From Planococcus liqunii (GTDB lineage: Bacteria; Bacillota; Bacilli; Bacillales_A; Planococcaceae): DNA of 64,000 bases. Of this stretch, positions 17,633 through 24,849 are shown in pieces. The stretch lies in NCBI RefSeq assembly GCF_030413595.1, contig NZ_CP129238.1, positions 372,001-436,000 of the forward strand, given 5' to 3'. The notes below the pieces were generated by a model that saw nothing but the letters and a program-made list of their open reading frames with translations, made no database searches and was not told the DNA's origin. The translations under genes and the position numbers were made by a program. Numbering within the stretch: the first letter of the stretch is position 1; every line of letters starts with the position of its first letter.

Positions 17633-18385
17633 ATGTCAAAAAAAGAAAAGAATTTTTCTAGACGAGACTTTTTGAAGACCTCAGGGGTAGCTGCCGGCGC
17701 ATTGGTCGGCGGCGGGATAATCGGAGGATTAATTGCCTCTAATACCGGCACCGAGACTGCTTCTCCTGGCACGGCGCCGGCAACCCATGGAGAAAGCGGA
17801 TCAGCTGGCGGCGTCAGAGGCCTCATGTTTTTTAAAAACGATGCGGAATTCCAAATTTTATCGCAGGCTACAGAACGAATTTTTCCAGAAGATGATTTGG
17901 GTCCTGGCGCCATCGGATTAGGAGTGCCTTATTTTATTGATCAGCAGCTGGCCGGTGCATACGGAGAAAATTCCAAAGAATATATGCAAGGGCCTTTTTT
18001 TGAAGGAGAAACCACACAAGGGTATCAAAGCCGCTTGAAAAGGAATGAAATGTTCCGGCAAGGACTGCAAATCATGCAGCAGGAAGCGCAAAAACGCTTT
18101 AAAGCCAACTTTGCTGATCTTGAAGGCGGACAGATGGACGAAATTTTGACGGCCTTTCAGGAAGACCAAATTCAAATGCAGGGAGTTTCTTCCTTGTTCT
18201 TTTTCCGTCTGCTGCGATCAGCTACTTTAGAAGGGGCTTATGCAGACCCGATTTACGGCGGAAACCAGAATATGGATGGCTGGAAAATGAAAGGGTTCCC
18301 AGGGCATCAAGCGGCTTATATCAGCCAAATCGACAATGAAGAATTCCAGGAAATTGATCCGAAATCTCTTGGCCAGAGTCATTAA
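17633..18385 (+). CDS. Gluconate 2-dehydrogenase subunit 3-like protein with Tat signal
   Basis: A 250-residue protein. The N terminus KNFSRRDFLKTSGVAAGAL is a textbook twin-arginine signal, with the Arg pair at about residues 10-11, followed by a Gly/Ala hydrophobic stretch. The mature part (FFKNDAEFQILSQATERIFP, LGVPYFIDQQL, FKANFADLEGGQMDEILTAF) is the small-subunit fold that pairs with GMC flavoproteins of the gluconate, fructose or glucose dehydrogenase type. The flavoprotein follows 20 bases downstream, and TatA and TatC complete the set. The large subunit has no signal, so it probably rides out in complex with this one. Confidence 0.9.
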   Translation: MSKKEKNFSRRDFLKTSGVAAGALVGGGIIGGLIASNTGTETASPGTAPATHGESGSAGGVRGLMFFKNDAEFQILSQATERIFPEDDLGPGAIGLGVPYFIDQQLAGAYGENSKEYMQGPFFEGETTQGYQSRLKRNEMFRQGLQIMQQEAQKRFKANFADLEGGQMDEILTAFQEDQIQMQGVSSLFFFRLLRSATLEGAYADPIYGGNQNMDGWKMKGFPGHQAAYISQIDNEEFQEIDPKSLGQSH

Positions 18386-18405
18386 TAGAAAGAGGGGGAG
18401 TCTTA

Positions 18406-20118
18406 ATGGTCACAACTTTGGACAAAGTGGATGTAGTCACAGTAGGAGTTGGCTGGACAGGCGGCATCATTGCAGCGGAATGCGCAAAAGAAGGGATGAA
18501 AGTCGTCGGGCTGGAACGCGGCCGTGAACGGGGCACTTCAGATTTCGCCATCGTCCATGATGAATACCGTTATGCCATACGCTACGAATTGATGCAGGAT
18601 TTATCGAGAGAGACGGTATCGTTCCGCAACAACCGCAAACAGCGGGCTTTGCCGATGCGCCAAATGGGTTCATTTCTGCTGGGGGAAGGGTTGGGCGGTT
18701 CCGGCACCCACTGGAATGGCCAGAACTGGCGATTCCTGCCTTATGATTTTGAAATAAAAACCATGACCGAGCAAAAATACGGAGCCAATAAATTGCCTGC
18801 TGAGTACACGATTCAAGATTGGGGAATCACTTACGATGAATTGGAACCTTATTTTGACCGTTTTGAAAAAACAGCTGGCATTTCGGGTGAAGACACCAAT
18901 CCGTTCTGGGGAAAACGGTCGGCTGAATATGCAACACAGCCGATGAAAAAAACGCCGATCCTGCAAAAATTCGAGACAGCCTCCAAAAATCTGGGGTACT
19001 CGCCGTTTATGATGCCTTCCGCCAATTTATCGGAAGCATATGAAAACCCGGACGGCGCCAAGATTAATGCCTGCCAATACTGCGGTTTCTGTGAGCGCTT
19101 CGGCTGCGAATACGGAGCAAAAAGTTCTCCGGAAATCACAGTGGTTCCGACAGCTAAAAATACCGGGAATTACGAGATTAAATTTAATGCCAATGTAGTG
19201 GAAGTCATGAAGCAAGGAGACAAAGTCACCGGAGTCCGGTACTTTGACACGGTGTCGTTTGAAGAATTCATCCAGCCGGCAGAAGTTGTTGTGCTGACCA
19301 GTTACATGATGAATAATGCCAAACTGCTGATGGTGTCAAAAATCGGCGAGCAATATGATCCTGAGACAGGAAGAGGAACATTGGGGCGCAATTATGCTTA
19401 TCAAATTTTGCCTGGCGCATCCGGTTTCTTTGATGAAAAGATGAATGTCTTTATGGGCGCTGGTGCACTGGGAATGACGGTAGACGATTTCAACGGGGAT
19501 AATTTTGATCATGCAGACCTGGACTTTATCCATGGAGCCAGCCTGTCCATCACACAAACCGGGAACCGGCCGATCCAAACCAACCCGGTGCCGCCGGATA
19601 CGCCTTCGTGGGGAGCGGAATTTAAAAAGGCTTCCATTGAAAACTACCCAAGAACGTTAAATGTTGGCGGGCAGGGAGCTTCAATGCCGCATCGCGAGAA
19701 TTATATGGCGCTCGACGGAACGTATAAAGATATCTACGGTGTGCCTTTGCTGCAGCTGACATATAATTTTACCGACCAGGATCGGGCGCTGCATGCGTAT
19801 TTGACTGAAAAAGCAGCAGGAATCATGCAGGAGATGGGGGCAAAAACGGTGGTTGGCGGAAGCCCGATTTCCGACTACGACATTGTCCCTTACCAAACGA
19901 CGCATAACACGGGCGGGACGGTCATGGGCTCAGATCCCGCTATCAGCGTAGTCAATAATTACTTGCAGCATTGGGATGCTGAAAATCTGTTTGTTGTTGG
20001 AGCTGGGAACTTTGCGCATAACGGCGGTTACAACCCGACCGGAACGGTAGGGGCACTTGCATATCGCTGCGCAGAAGGCATCATCAACTACAGCAAAAAC
20101 GGCGGATCGCTTGTCTAA
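18406..20118 (+). CDS. GMC family oxidoreductase, large flavoprotein subunit (gluconate/sugar dehydrogenase type)
   Basis: A 570-residue FAD enzyme. The Rossmann motif is VDVVTVGVGWTGGIIAAECA, with LGEGLGGSGTHWNGQNWR as the flavin loop and HNTGGTVMG plus AHNGGYNPTGTVGALA at the C terminus, holding the usual catalytic His/Asn. A cysteine cluster CQYCGFCERFGC (about residues 223-234) could hold an Fe-S centre, as reported for some membrane-bound sugar dehydrogenases. No signal peptide; export as a complex with the Tat-signal subunit is likely. No cytochrome subunit gene is present. Substrate (gluconate, sugar or alcohol) not determinable. Confidence 0.9.
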   Translation: MVTTLDKVDVVTVGVGWTGGIIAAECAKEGMKVVGLERGRERGTSDFAIVHDEYRYAIRYELMQDLSRETVSFRNNRKQRALPMRQMGSFLLGEGLGGSGTHWNGQNWRFLPYDFEIKTMTEQKYGANKLPAEYTIQDWGITYDELEPYFDRFEKTAGISGEDTNPFWGKRSAEYATQPMKKTPILQKFETASKNLGYSPFMMPSANLSEAYENPDGAKINACQYCGFCERFGCEYGAKSSPEITVVPTAKNTGNYEIKFNANVVEVMKQGDKVTGVRYFDTVSFEEFIQPAEVVVLTSYMMNNAKLLMVSKIGEQYDPETGRGTLGRNYAYQILPGASGFFDEKMNVFMGAGALGMTVDDFNGDNFDHADLDFIHGASLSITQTGNRPIQTNPVPPDTPSWGAEFKKASIENYPRTLNVGGQGASMPHRENYMALDGTYKDIYGVPLLQLTYNFTDQDRALHAYLTEKAAGIMQEMGAKTVVGGSPISDYDIVPYQTTHNTGGTVMGSDPAISVVNNYLQHWDAENLFVVGAGNFAHNGGYNPTGTVGALAYRCAEGIINYSKNGGSLV

Positions 20119-20136
20119 GGAAGGAGGAGAACAGCT

Positions 20137-20343
20137 ATGGGAGGTTTAGCATCAATCGGAGTACCGGGATTAATCATTATTCTGGTCATTGTCCTTATCT
20201 TATTCGGACCGAAAAAACTGCCGGAAATTGGCGGGGCCGTCGGCAAGACTTTTTCTGAATTCAAACGTTCAACAAAAGGCTTAATGGATGACGACGAAGA
20301 TGAAAAGCTTGAAAAGCAAGAGAAAAAATCCGACAAAATATGA
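20137..20343 (+). CDS. tatA: Twin-arginine translocase subunit TatA
   Basis: A 68-residue protein: a short N terminus, one membrane helix ([15 protein letters not shown]), the conserved hinge [14 protein letters not shown], then an amphipathic helix and a charged tail. AAGGAGGAG lies 6 bases before the ATG. It forms the pore-forming oligomer with TatC encoded next; only 18 bases separate it from the oxidoreductase gene, so the translocase is co-expressed with its likely cargo. Confidence 0.95.
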   Translation: MGGLASIGVPGLIIILVIVLILFGPKKLPEIGGAVGKTFSEFKRSTKGLMDDDEDEKLEKQEKKSDKI

Positions 20344-20353
20344 AGGTGGTTAA

Positions 20354-21205
20354 ATGGATCCGTATGGAGAACGCAAACTAATTAGTCCGCTTCACAAAAA
20401 AGCGGTTCAGCCAGAACAGCCTGCGGAAATCATGCCGAAGGAGCCGCCAGAGCCAGCCATGCCGGAACCGCCTAAAATCGAAGAGCCTCCGGAAGCATCT
20501 GAAAGTTTAGTGGACCACTTAGGCGAACTGAGAAAGCAATTAATCAAAAGCGTTTTTGTCTTTATTTTCTTCTTGCTGGTGGTTTTTTCGACTTTGAACT
20601 TTTGGTTTCCATATGTTGTCAAAGGGCATGATCTGGTTATACTCGGACCGCTGGAAGTAATCAAGTTCTATACGTCGATCTCAGTCACACTGGCACTTGG
20701 TTTATCTTTGCCGTTTCTTTGCTATTTTTTATGGCAATTTGTAAAGCCGGGATTGCTTGAGAAAGAAGCCAAGTTCATCGGCTTGTATTCACCGGCCATG
20801 CTGCTATTATTCATTCTCGGCATCTCGTTTGGTTACTTTATCGTCAATCCGCTGAGTTTTCAATTTCTGATCGGTCTGGGAGAAGCGAACTTTGCGGTCA
20901 TGATTTCAGCGAGTGAATATGTCCATTTTCTAATCATGACGACGATACCGCTCGGCTTGCTGTTTGAACTGCCGATTGTGGCAATGTTTTTGTCTTCAAT
21001 CGGTTTATTGACTTCTTCTTCCATGCAAAATGTCCGGAAGTGGTCCTATTTGGCAATTGCGATTATTTCGGCGCTGATTACACCGCCGGATTTCATAAGC
21101 CAGCTAATCGTTCTAATTCCGATGGCTATCTTGTATGAAGCAAGCATTTACATCGTCAGAAAAATGGAAGCCAAAAAAGCCCATATCGAATCTTCTGCAG
21201 TTTAG
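20354..21205 (+). CDS. tatC: Twin-arginine translocase subunit TatC with Pro-rich N-terminal extension
   Basis: A 283-residue protein. Residues about 1-50 are an unusual Pro/Glu-rich extension (AEIMPKEPPEPAMPEPPKI). The TatC core starts at SLVDHLGELRKQLIKS, the signal-recognition motif, and has six helices, with FLCYFLWQFVKPGLLEKE and RKWSYLAIAIISALITPPDF as conserved stretches. It recognises twin-Arg signals. The extension adds about 40 residues to the usual 240-250. A TTCG-loop terminator closes the operon. Confidence 0.95.
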   Translation: MDPYGERKLISPLHKKAVQPEQPAEIMPKEPPEPAMPEPPKIEEPPEASESLVDHLGELRKQLIKSVFVFIFFLLVVFSTLNFWFPYVVKGHDLVILGPLEVIKFYTSISVTLALGLSLPFLCYFLWQFVKPGLLEKEAKFIGLYSPAMLLLFILGISFGYFIVNPLSFQFLIGLGEANFAVMISASEYVHFLIMTTIPLGLLFELPIVAMFLSSIGLLTSSSMQNVRKWSYLAIAIISALITPPDFISQLIVLIPMAILYEASIYIVRKMEAKKAHIESSAV

Positions 21206-21217
21206 GAAGAAAACAAG

Positions 21218-21242
21218 AACTGTACTTCGGTACAGTTTTTGT
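21218..21242 (+). terminator. Intrinsic terminator with UUCG loop
   Basis: AACTGTAC-TTCG-GTACAGTTTTTG, at the end of the Tat operon. Confidence 0.93.
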
Positions 21243-21376
21243 TATACTGAAATATTTGAAAATTCCGATATTTATTGGCATTCCTTTTAAAACTTCGATA
21301 CACTGAAGAGGCAAGGGATTGTTCATATCAACCAGCAGCAGAGCAGAAAAGGAACCCCACAAGGAGGAGGAGCGGT

Positions 21377-21850
21377 ATGGTGATAAACTTAAAAGTGATT
21401 GAAGATCTAAAAACGGTAGATGTTTCAAAATTAGTAGAAGAAAGTGAAGCGGAAGGTTACCGCTTTCTCAGACGGCTGGTGACTCAATACGAAGACGGCA
21501 CGAACACATTCAACCAACCGGGAGAAGTGCTATATGGCGTTTGGGACCAACAAGGGCATCTGGTCGCCATCGGCGGGTTGAACCGGGATCCTTATTCAAA
21601 CAAAGAAGGCGTTGGAAGGCTTCGCCGCTTTTACATTTCTCCGAATGCCAGAAGGCAAGGCATCGGAACAAAGCTTTTGAAAGAAATCATTGACTTTGGA
21701 CGCGGCCATTTCAAGGAAATTGTAGTCCGGACCGATTCGTCTATGGCTGACGCTTTCTACCGAGCGAACGGTTTCTCTGCCGATCTGGGGCTACCGGAAG
21801 CGACGCATGGATTAACACTGGACAACGGCGTAAAAGAGACTGCACACTAA
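21377..21850 (+). CDS. GNAT family N-acetyltransferase
   Basis: A protein of 157 residues. The acetyl-CoA loop is RLRRFYISPNARRQGIGTKL (motif A, with RRQGIG) and the C terminus shows MADAFYRANGF, the usual Tyr near the end. Substrate unknown. ATG 21377 follows AAGGAGGAGGAG; the frame extends upstream but without a site. Monocistronic with its own terminator. Confidence 0.88.
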   Translation: MVINLKVIEDLKTVDVSKLVEESEAEGYRFLRRLVTQYEDGTNTFNQPGEVLYGVWDQQGHLVAIGGLNRDPYSNKEGVGRLRRFYISPNARRQGIGTKLLKEIIDFGRGHFKEIVVRTDSSMADAFYRANGFSADLGLPEATHGLTLDNGVKETAH

Positions 21851-21876
21851 TTAAAAGGAATCTTGAAGAACGGAAG

Positions 21877-21903
21877 GCGGCTTGCTTTTGCAAGCCGCTT
21901 TTT
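21877..21903 (+). terminator. Intrinsic terminator
   Basis: GCGGCTTGC-TTTT-GCAAGCCGC followed by T5. Confidence 0.93.
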
Positions 21904-21930
21904 AACGCAAAAAGCAAGGAGGCGTTGAGT

Positions 21931-22437
21931 ATGAGGAAAGTGGTCGTAACTGAATACAATCCAGAATGGCCCCGGCTTTTTGAAGAAGCGGCAGCGGAAC
22001 TGAAGAAAGTGCTCGGTAAAGAGTGCTTAGCCATTCACCATTTCGGCAGTACCTCGGTGGAAGGAATGGCAGCCAAACCGATTATCGATTTGTTGCCGGT
22101 GGTGCGAAAGATTGAAGCCGTGGACCGGTTTAATGGTGAGATGCTGGCTCACGGATATAAACCGAAAGGGGAAAACGGCTTGCCGGGAAGACGATACTTC
22201 CAAAAAGGCGGAGATGAGCGCAGCCACCACGTACATATTTACGAAAGCGGAAATCCTGAAATCAAGCGCCATTTGGCTTTCCGTGATTATTTGAAGAAAC
22301 ATCCCAAAGAAGCAGAAAGATATGGTACGTTAAAAAAGAAACTGGCAGAAGCGCATCCTTGGGACATTGAAAAGTATATTGAAGGAAAAGAGCAGATGGC
22401 AGCGAATATTGAAAAGCAGGCAATGGAGGAGATATAA
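21931..22437 (+). CDS. GrpB family protein (UPF0157, nucleotidyltransferase fold)
   Basis: A protein of 168 residues. VVVTEYNPEWPRLFEEAA at the start, then HHFGSTSVEGMAAKPIIDLL, the GS...D.D-like site of the nucleotidyltransferase superfamily, and HHVHIYESGNPEIKRHLAFR complete the GrpB pattern. Some relatives are fused to CoaE. Function unknown. ATG 21931 follows AAGGAGG; the TTG two codons upstream is less likely. Its stop is immediately followed by the Nudix ATG. Confidence 0.9.
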   Translation: MRKVVVTEYNPEWPRLFEEAAAELKKVLGKECLAIHHFGSTSVEGMAAKPIIDLLPVVRKIEAVDRFNGEMLAHGYKPKGENGLPGRRYFQKGGDERSHHVHIYESGNPEIKRHLAFRDYLKKHPKEAERYGTLKKKLAEAHPWDIEKYIEGKEQMAANIEKQAMEEI

Positions 22438-22851
22438 ATGGACATGTCCGACTGGAAAGGTGCAGCCGGGGTTTGTGTTAATGAGAAAAACGAAGTGCTG
22501 CTGGTGCTGCAGGGGCCTCCGGAAGAAGAGAAAAAGTGGGCTGTCCCGGCAGGCGGCGTCGAACAAGGCGAAAGTTTGCGGGCGTGCATCGAACGGGAAT
22601 TTTTTGAAGAAACGGGCCTCACGATAAAAACGCTGAATGAATTGAAAGTTCGAAGCGGCGAGTATGAAAATGCAGCGGTGTCCTTTGACGTCCATTATTT
22701 TGAAGTACAAGTGACCGGCGGCGAGATTGCGCTTCAAGAAGGTGACGAATGGATAGCGGAAGTGGCTTGGAAACCGATTGAGGAACTCTCGGAGCTGGAC
22801 ATGGCTTATCCGGATGATGTCGAATTGATTGAGTCGCTGATCCGAAGTTAA
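22438..22851 (+). CDS. NUDIX hydrolase
   Basis: A 137-residue enzyme with a perfect Nudix box starting GGVEQGESLRACIEREFF and ending EETGL (GX5EX7REUXEEXGU), which binds Mg and hydrolyses nucleoside diphosphate-X compounds. The ATG directly follows the GrpB stop with GGAGGAG in the coding end of that gene, so translation is coupled. Substrate unknown. Confidence 0.92.
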   Translation: MDMSDWKGAAGVCVNEKNEVLLVLQGPPEEEKKWAVPAGGVEQGESLRACIEREFFEETGLTIKTLNELKVRSGEYENAAVSFDVHYFEVQVTGGEIALQEGDEWIAEVAWKPIEELSELDMAYPDDVELIESLIRS

Positions 22852-22913
22852 GAGCTTAGTTTTTTAGGAAAAGGGTATATATTGATAAGACTTTTTTTCA
22901 AGGAGGAACGGTT

Positions 22914-23081
22914 ATGAAGAAGGATAAGCAAGACCACGAAGGTGAAGAGCTGATTCCGGAAGTTGAACCGCGCCGAGATATGCCAGATACAAAGGAATTT
23001 GATCCAATGCCGGACCGGGATTTGGAGTACGAAGAAAATTCAAACGAAAAATACAGAGACCACCCATCTACAGAAAAATGA
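22914..23081 (+). CDS. Small hydrophilic acidic protein, unknown function
   Basis: A 55-codon frame with AAGGAGG 7 bases before its ATG and a strong terminator directly after its stop, so it is almost certainly translated. The product is highly charged with no hydrophobic core (EELIPEVEPRRDMPDT, then EENSNEKYRDHPSTEK), likely disordered. A possible sigma-B -10 (GGGTAT at 22873-22878), with a poor -35 13 bases upstream, hints at stress control. No family recognised. Confidence 0.75.
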   Translation: MKKDKQDHEGEELIPEVEPRRDMPDTKEFDPMPDRDLEYEENSNEKYRDHPSTEK

Positions 23082-23083
23082 GG

Positions 23084-23107
23084 CAAGCCGCTTGCGGCTT
23101 GTTTTTT
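23084..23107 (+). terminator. Intrinsic terminator
   Basis: CAAGCCGC-TT-GCGGCTTG followed by T6, 2 bases after the small-protein stop. Confidence 0.93.
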
Positions 23108-23148
23108 GAATGAAAAGATAAAGTTATTTTGAAAAAAGGGGGATCTAA

Positions 23149-24105
23149 ATGCCGCGCTATTCGTTTAAAGATGCCATTTGGCAAGAAGAAGGAGATGTTC
23201 GCGATCAGGAGTTTCTCAAGTTTTTGCCCGACAACCAAAAAATGCATTCCTGGATCAGGGAGTCGCGCGACGTCAGTGTAAACATTTTGCATGCGGATAC
23301 TTCCAAACAAGGAGACGAAGCGATTTGGGGTTCGCTTATTTACCGGCAAAACCCTAAAAGGAAAGATGATTTGAATGTTTTTCATTTTTATTTGTCGAGA
23401 GACATCTTAGTGACGAATGAACTGAACTACGATGTCGATGAAGACCTGGATAAAAATTCAATCCTTAAGCAAATGAAAGAGAAAGAATCCACCATTGAGC
23501 TGATGATGGTCCTGTTAGGAGATATGATCAGCTCCATTCTTCACCAGATTGATGTATTTGAAGAACAGCTTCGCGATTTACTATGGGAAATAAGAGAAAG
23601 AAACGACAAAAACACCTTAGACAAAATTGAAGTGGTGCGCCATGAAATTTTGTTGTGGCAAAACCTGGTGATGGGATTTCTGGAAATTAAAATGGCGATT
23701 TTTGAAGCCTTTGGAGAAGATGCGGAAAATGGAAAAGAATACATCCGCACTTCAACGCGCATCGACCGGTGCATCATGCTGGTGCGGTCGTATAAAGATG
23801 AAATTAATAATATGGTGGACATGGAAAATGTAGTGGCCAATTACCGCGGAAACGAAATCATGAAGACCCTGACCGTCTTGACGACGCTGTTTACTCCTGT
23901 CATGGCTTTTGGCGCCTTATGGGGGATGAACTTTAAAAATATGCCCGAATTGGAATGGTCTTATGGATATCTGGGTTCTTTAATCCTCATTATTGCTTCT
24001 ACGGTGTTTCTTTACTTCTATTTGAAGCATCGAGGCTGGACAGGGGATATATTGAAAACGGCTTTGAATAAAGGCCCAAAAGTGAAAAAACAGCAAAGGA
24101 GCTAG
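23149..24105 (+). CDS. CorA-like magnesium transporter
   Basis: A 318-residue protein with a large cytoplasmic helical domain and two C-terminal membrane helices. The family signature GMNFKNMPELEW follows helix 1 (VMAFGALWGMNF), and the last helix ends in a basic tail. CorA pentamers pass Mg2+ or Co2+. Length and the GMNF-MPE form fit B. subtilis YfjQ-type proteins. RBS AAAGGGGG. The terminator stem begins inside the last codons. Confidence 0.9.
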   Translation: MPRYSFKDAIWQEEGDVRDQEFLKFLPDNQKMHSWIRESRDVSVNILHADTSKQGDEAIWGSLIYRQNPKRKDDLNVFHFYLSRDILVTNELNYDVDEDLDKNSILKQMKEKESTIELMMVLLGDMISSILHQIDVFEEQLRDLLWEIRERNDKNTLDKIEVVRHEILLWQNLVMGFLEIKMAIFEAFGEDAENGKEYIRTSTRIDRCIMLVRSYKDEINNMVDMENVVANYRGNEIMKTLTVLTTLFTPVMAFGALWGMNFKNMPELEWSYGYLGSLILIIASTVFLYFYLKHRGWTGDILKTALNKGPKVKKQQRS

Positions 24106-24131
24106 CCTATGTTTTAGGGCTGCTCCTTTTG
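24095..24131 (+). terminator. Intrinsic terminator
   Basis: AAAGGAGC / GCTCCTTTT with an inner AGCC/GGGC-like pairing; T-rich tail. Confidence 0.75.
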
Positions 24132-24133
24132 TT

Positions 24134-24457
24134 TTAATGATGGAATTTATCTTTTTCGAGTTCATCCAGGAGGTCAGTATAGCGCTGAAGGTCCTGGTCT
24201 CCGTGTTTTTGAATATAGGAAGTAATCATATCTTTTAGTTCTTTCCGCTGGCGCTCGACGCTGACCAGTTTTTCTTTCATTGACTGGCGTCTCCACAGCT
24301 CAGCGTCTTTTACATCTTCCATTTTTTCAAGCATGTCAATTTCGGCCAGCAAAACAAGCGCCGCATTTTTCTTTTCCTCGTACTTCTTCAGGGACTTTTC
24401 AATCTTTTTCGTGTCGTTATCAAAAGCCATGTTCGAGTATATAGACAAAATGCCCAC
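24134..24457 (-). CDS. Coiled-coil protein, unknown function
   Basis: Up to 107 residues, nearly all charged alpha helix with heptad spacing (KKIEKSLKKYEEKKNAALVL, MLEKMEDVKDAELW). No family recognised. The start is unsure: AAAGGTGGG stands before a GTG (24457) and a TTG (24448), while the first ATG (24430) has no close site. Transcribed divergently from the ABC-F leader. Confidence 0.6.
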   Translation of the reverse strand: MGILSIYSNMAFDNDTKKIEKSLKKYEEKKNAALVLLAEIDMLEKMEDVKDAELWRRQSMKEKLVSVERQRKELKDMITSYIQKHGDQDLQRYTDLLDELEKDKFHH

Positions 24458-24561
24458 CCACCTTTCCTGAATACTTCACGTTAGTTAACCATTTCCCTAA
24501 ATTTCTTAAATGTAAGCTTGTGTATTATTTTTATTATAGATGAGAATATTCTGAATTTCAA

Positions 24562-24590
24562 TTGACGTTTTTTGTTGTATCCATTAAGAT
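24562..24590 (+). promoter_or_regulatory. Sigma-A promoter of the ABC-F leader
   Basis: TTGACG, 17 bases, TAAGAT; the leader's ribosome site AAAGGAGGTGGG starts 13 bases downstream, so the transcript has a short 5' end. Confidence 0.65.
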
Positions 24591-24618
24591 AAAAGAAATG
24601 ACAAAGGAGGTGGGTAGA

Positions 24619-24753
24619 ATGAATCAAACTGGTAAGCGCATGACAGAATGTCAGGAATATCTTTACATTCTTCATGGCGTTACTTTCACAAAATCCATGC
24701 ACGGGACAAGTCTGTCCTTTTTTAGACAATCGCATGAAGTGAAAAACCAGTGA
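24619..24753 (+). CDS. Leader peptide ORF upstream of the ABC-F gene (44 codons)
   Basis: A 44-codon frame with an outstanding ribosome site, AAAGGAGGTGGG, 4 bases before ATG 24619. It encodes MNQTGKRMTECQEYLYILHG and ends HEVKNQ. It lies between a promoter and an intrinsic terminator, in front of an ABC-F resistance-type gene. That layout is known for antibiotic-inducible ABC-F genes, where a drug-stalled ribosome on the leader prevents termination. A role as sensor peptide is inferred; it does not look like an independent functional protein, although a small protein cannot be excluded. Confidence 0.7.
   Translation: MNQTGKRMTECQEYLYILHGVTFTKSMHGTSLSFFRQSHEVKNQ
24704..24723 (+). promoter_or_regulatory. 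Terminator-like hairpin inside the leader ORF
   Basis: GGACA-AGTC-TGTCC followed by T6 lies within the leader codons for GTSLSFFR. The stem is only 5 base pairs, so it may be a pause or weak early terminator governed by ribosome occupancy. Confidence 0.45.
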
Positions 24754-24782
24754 GAGACATCTGCCTACAAACGGATTTACGT

Positions 24783-24811
24783 AAAGGCATGCGTCTGCGC
24801 ATGCCTTTTTT
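24783..24811 (+). terminator. Attenuator terminator before the ABC-F gene
   Basis: AAAGGCATGCG-TCTG-CGCATGCCTTTTTT, an 11-base-pair stem with a T-run, 30 bases after the leader stop and 38 bases before the ABC-F start. Flanking AGAGAC (24753-24758) and GTCTCT (24823-24828) could add an outer stem. Confidence 0.85.
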
Positions 24812-24849
24812 GTATTGCACGCGTCTCTTCAAACGAAAGGAAGAGAACT

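Noticed and set aside
24481..24735. 84-codon minus-strand frame opposite the ABC-F leader
   Set aside because: No ribosome site, low-complexity product and full overlap with a strong promoter/leader on the other strand; a chance frame.
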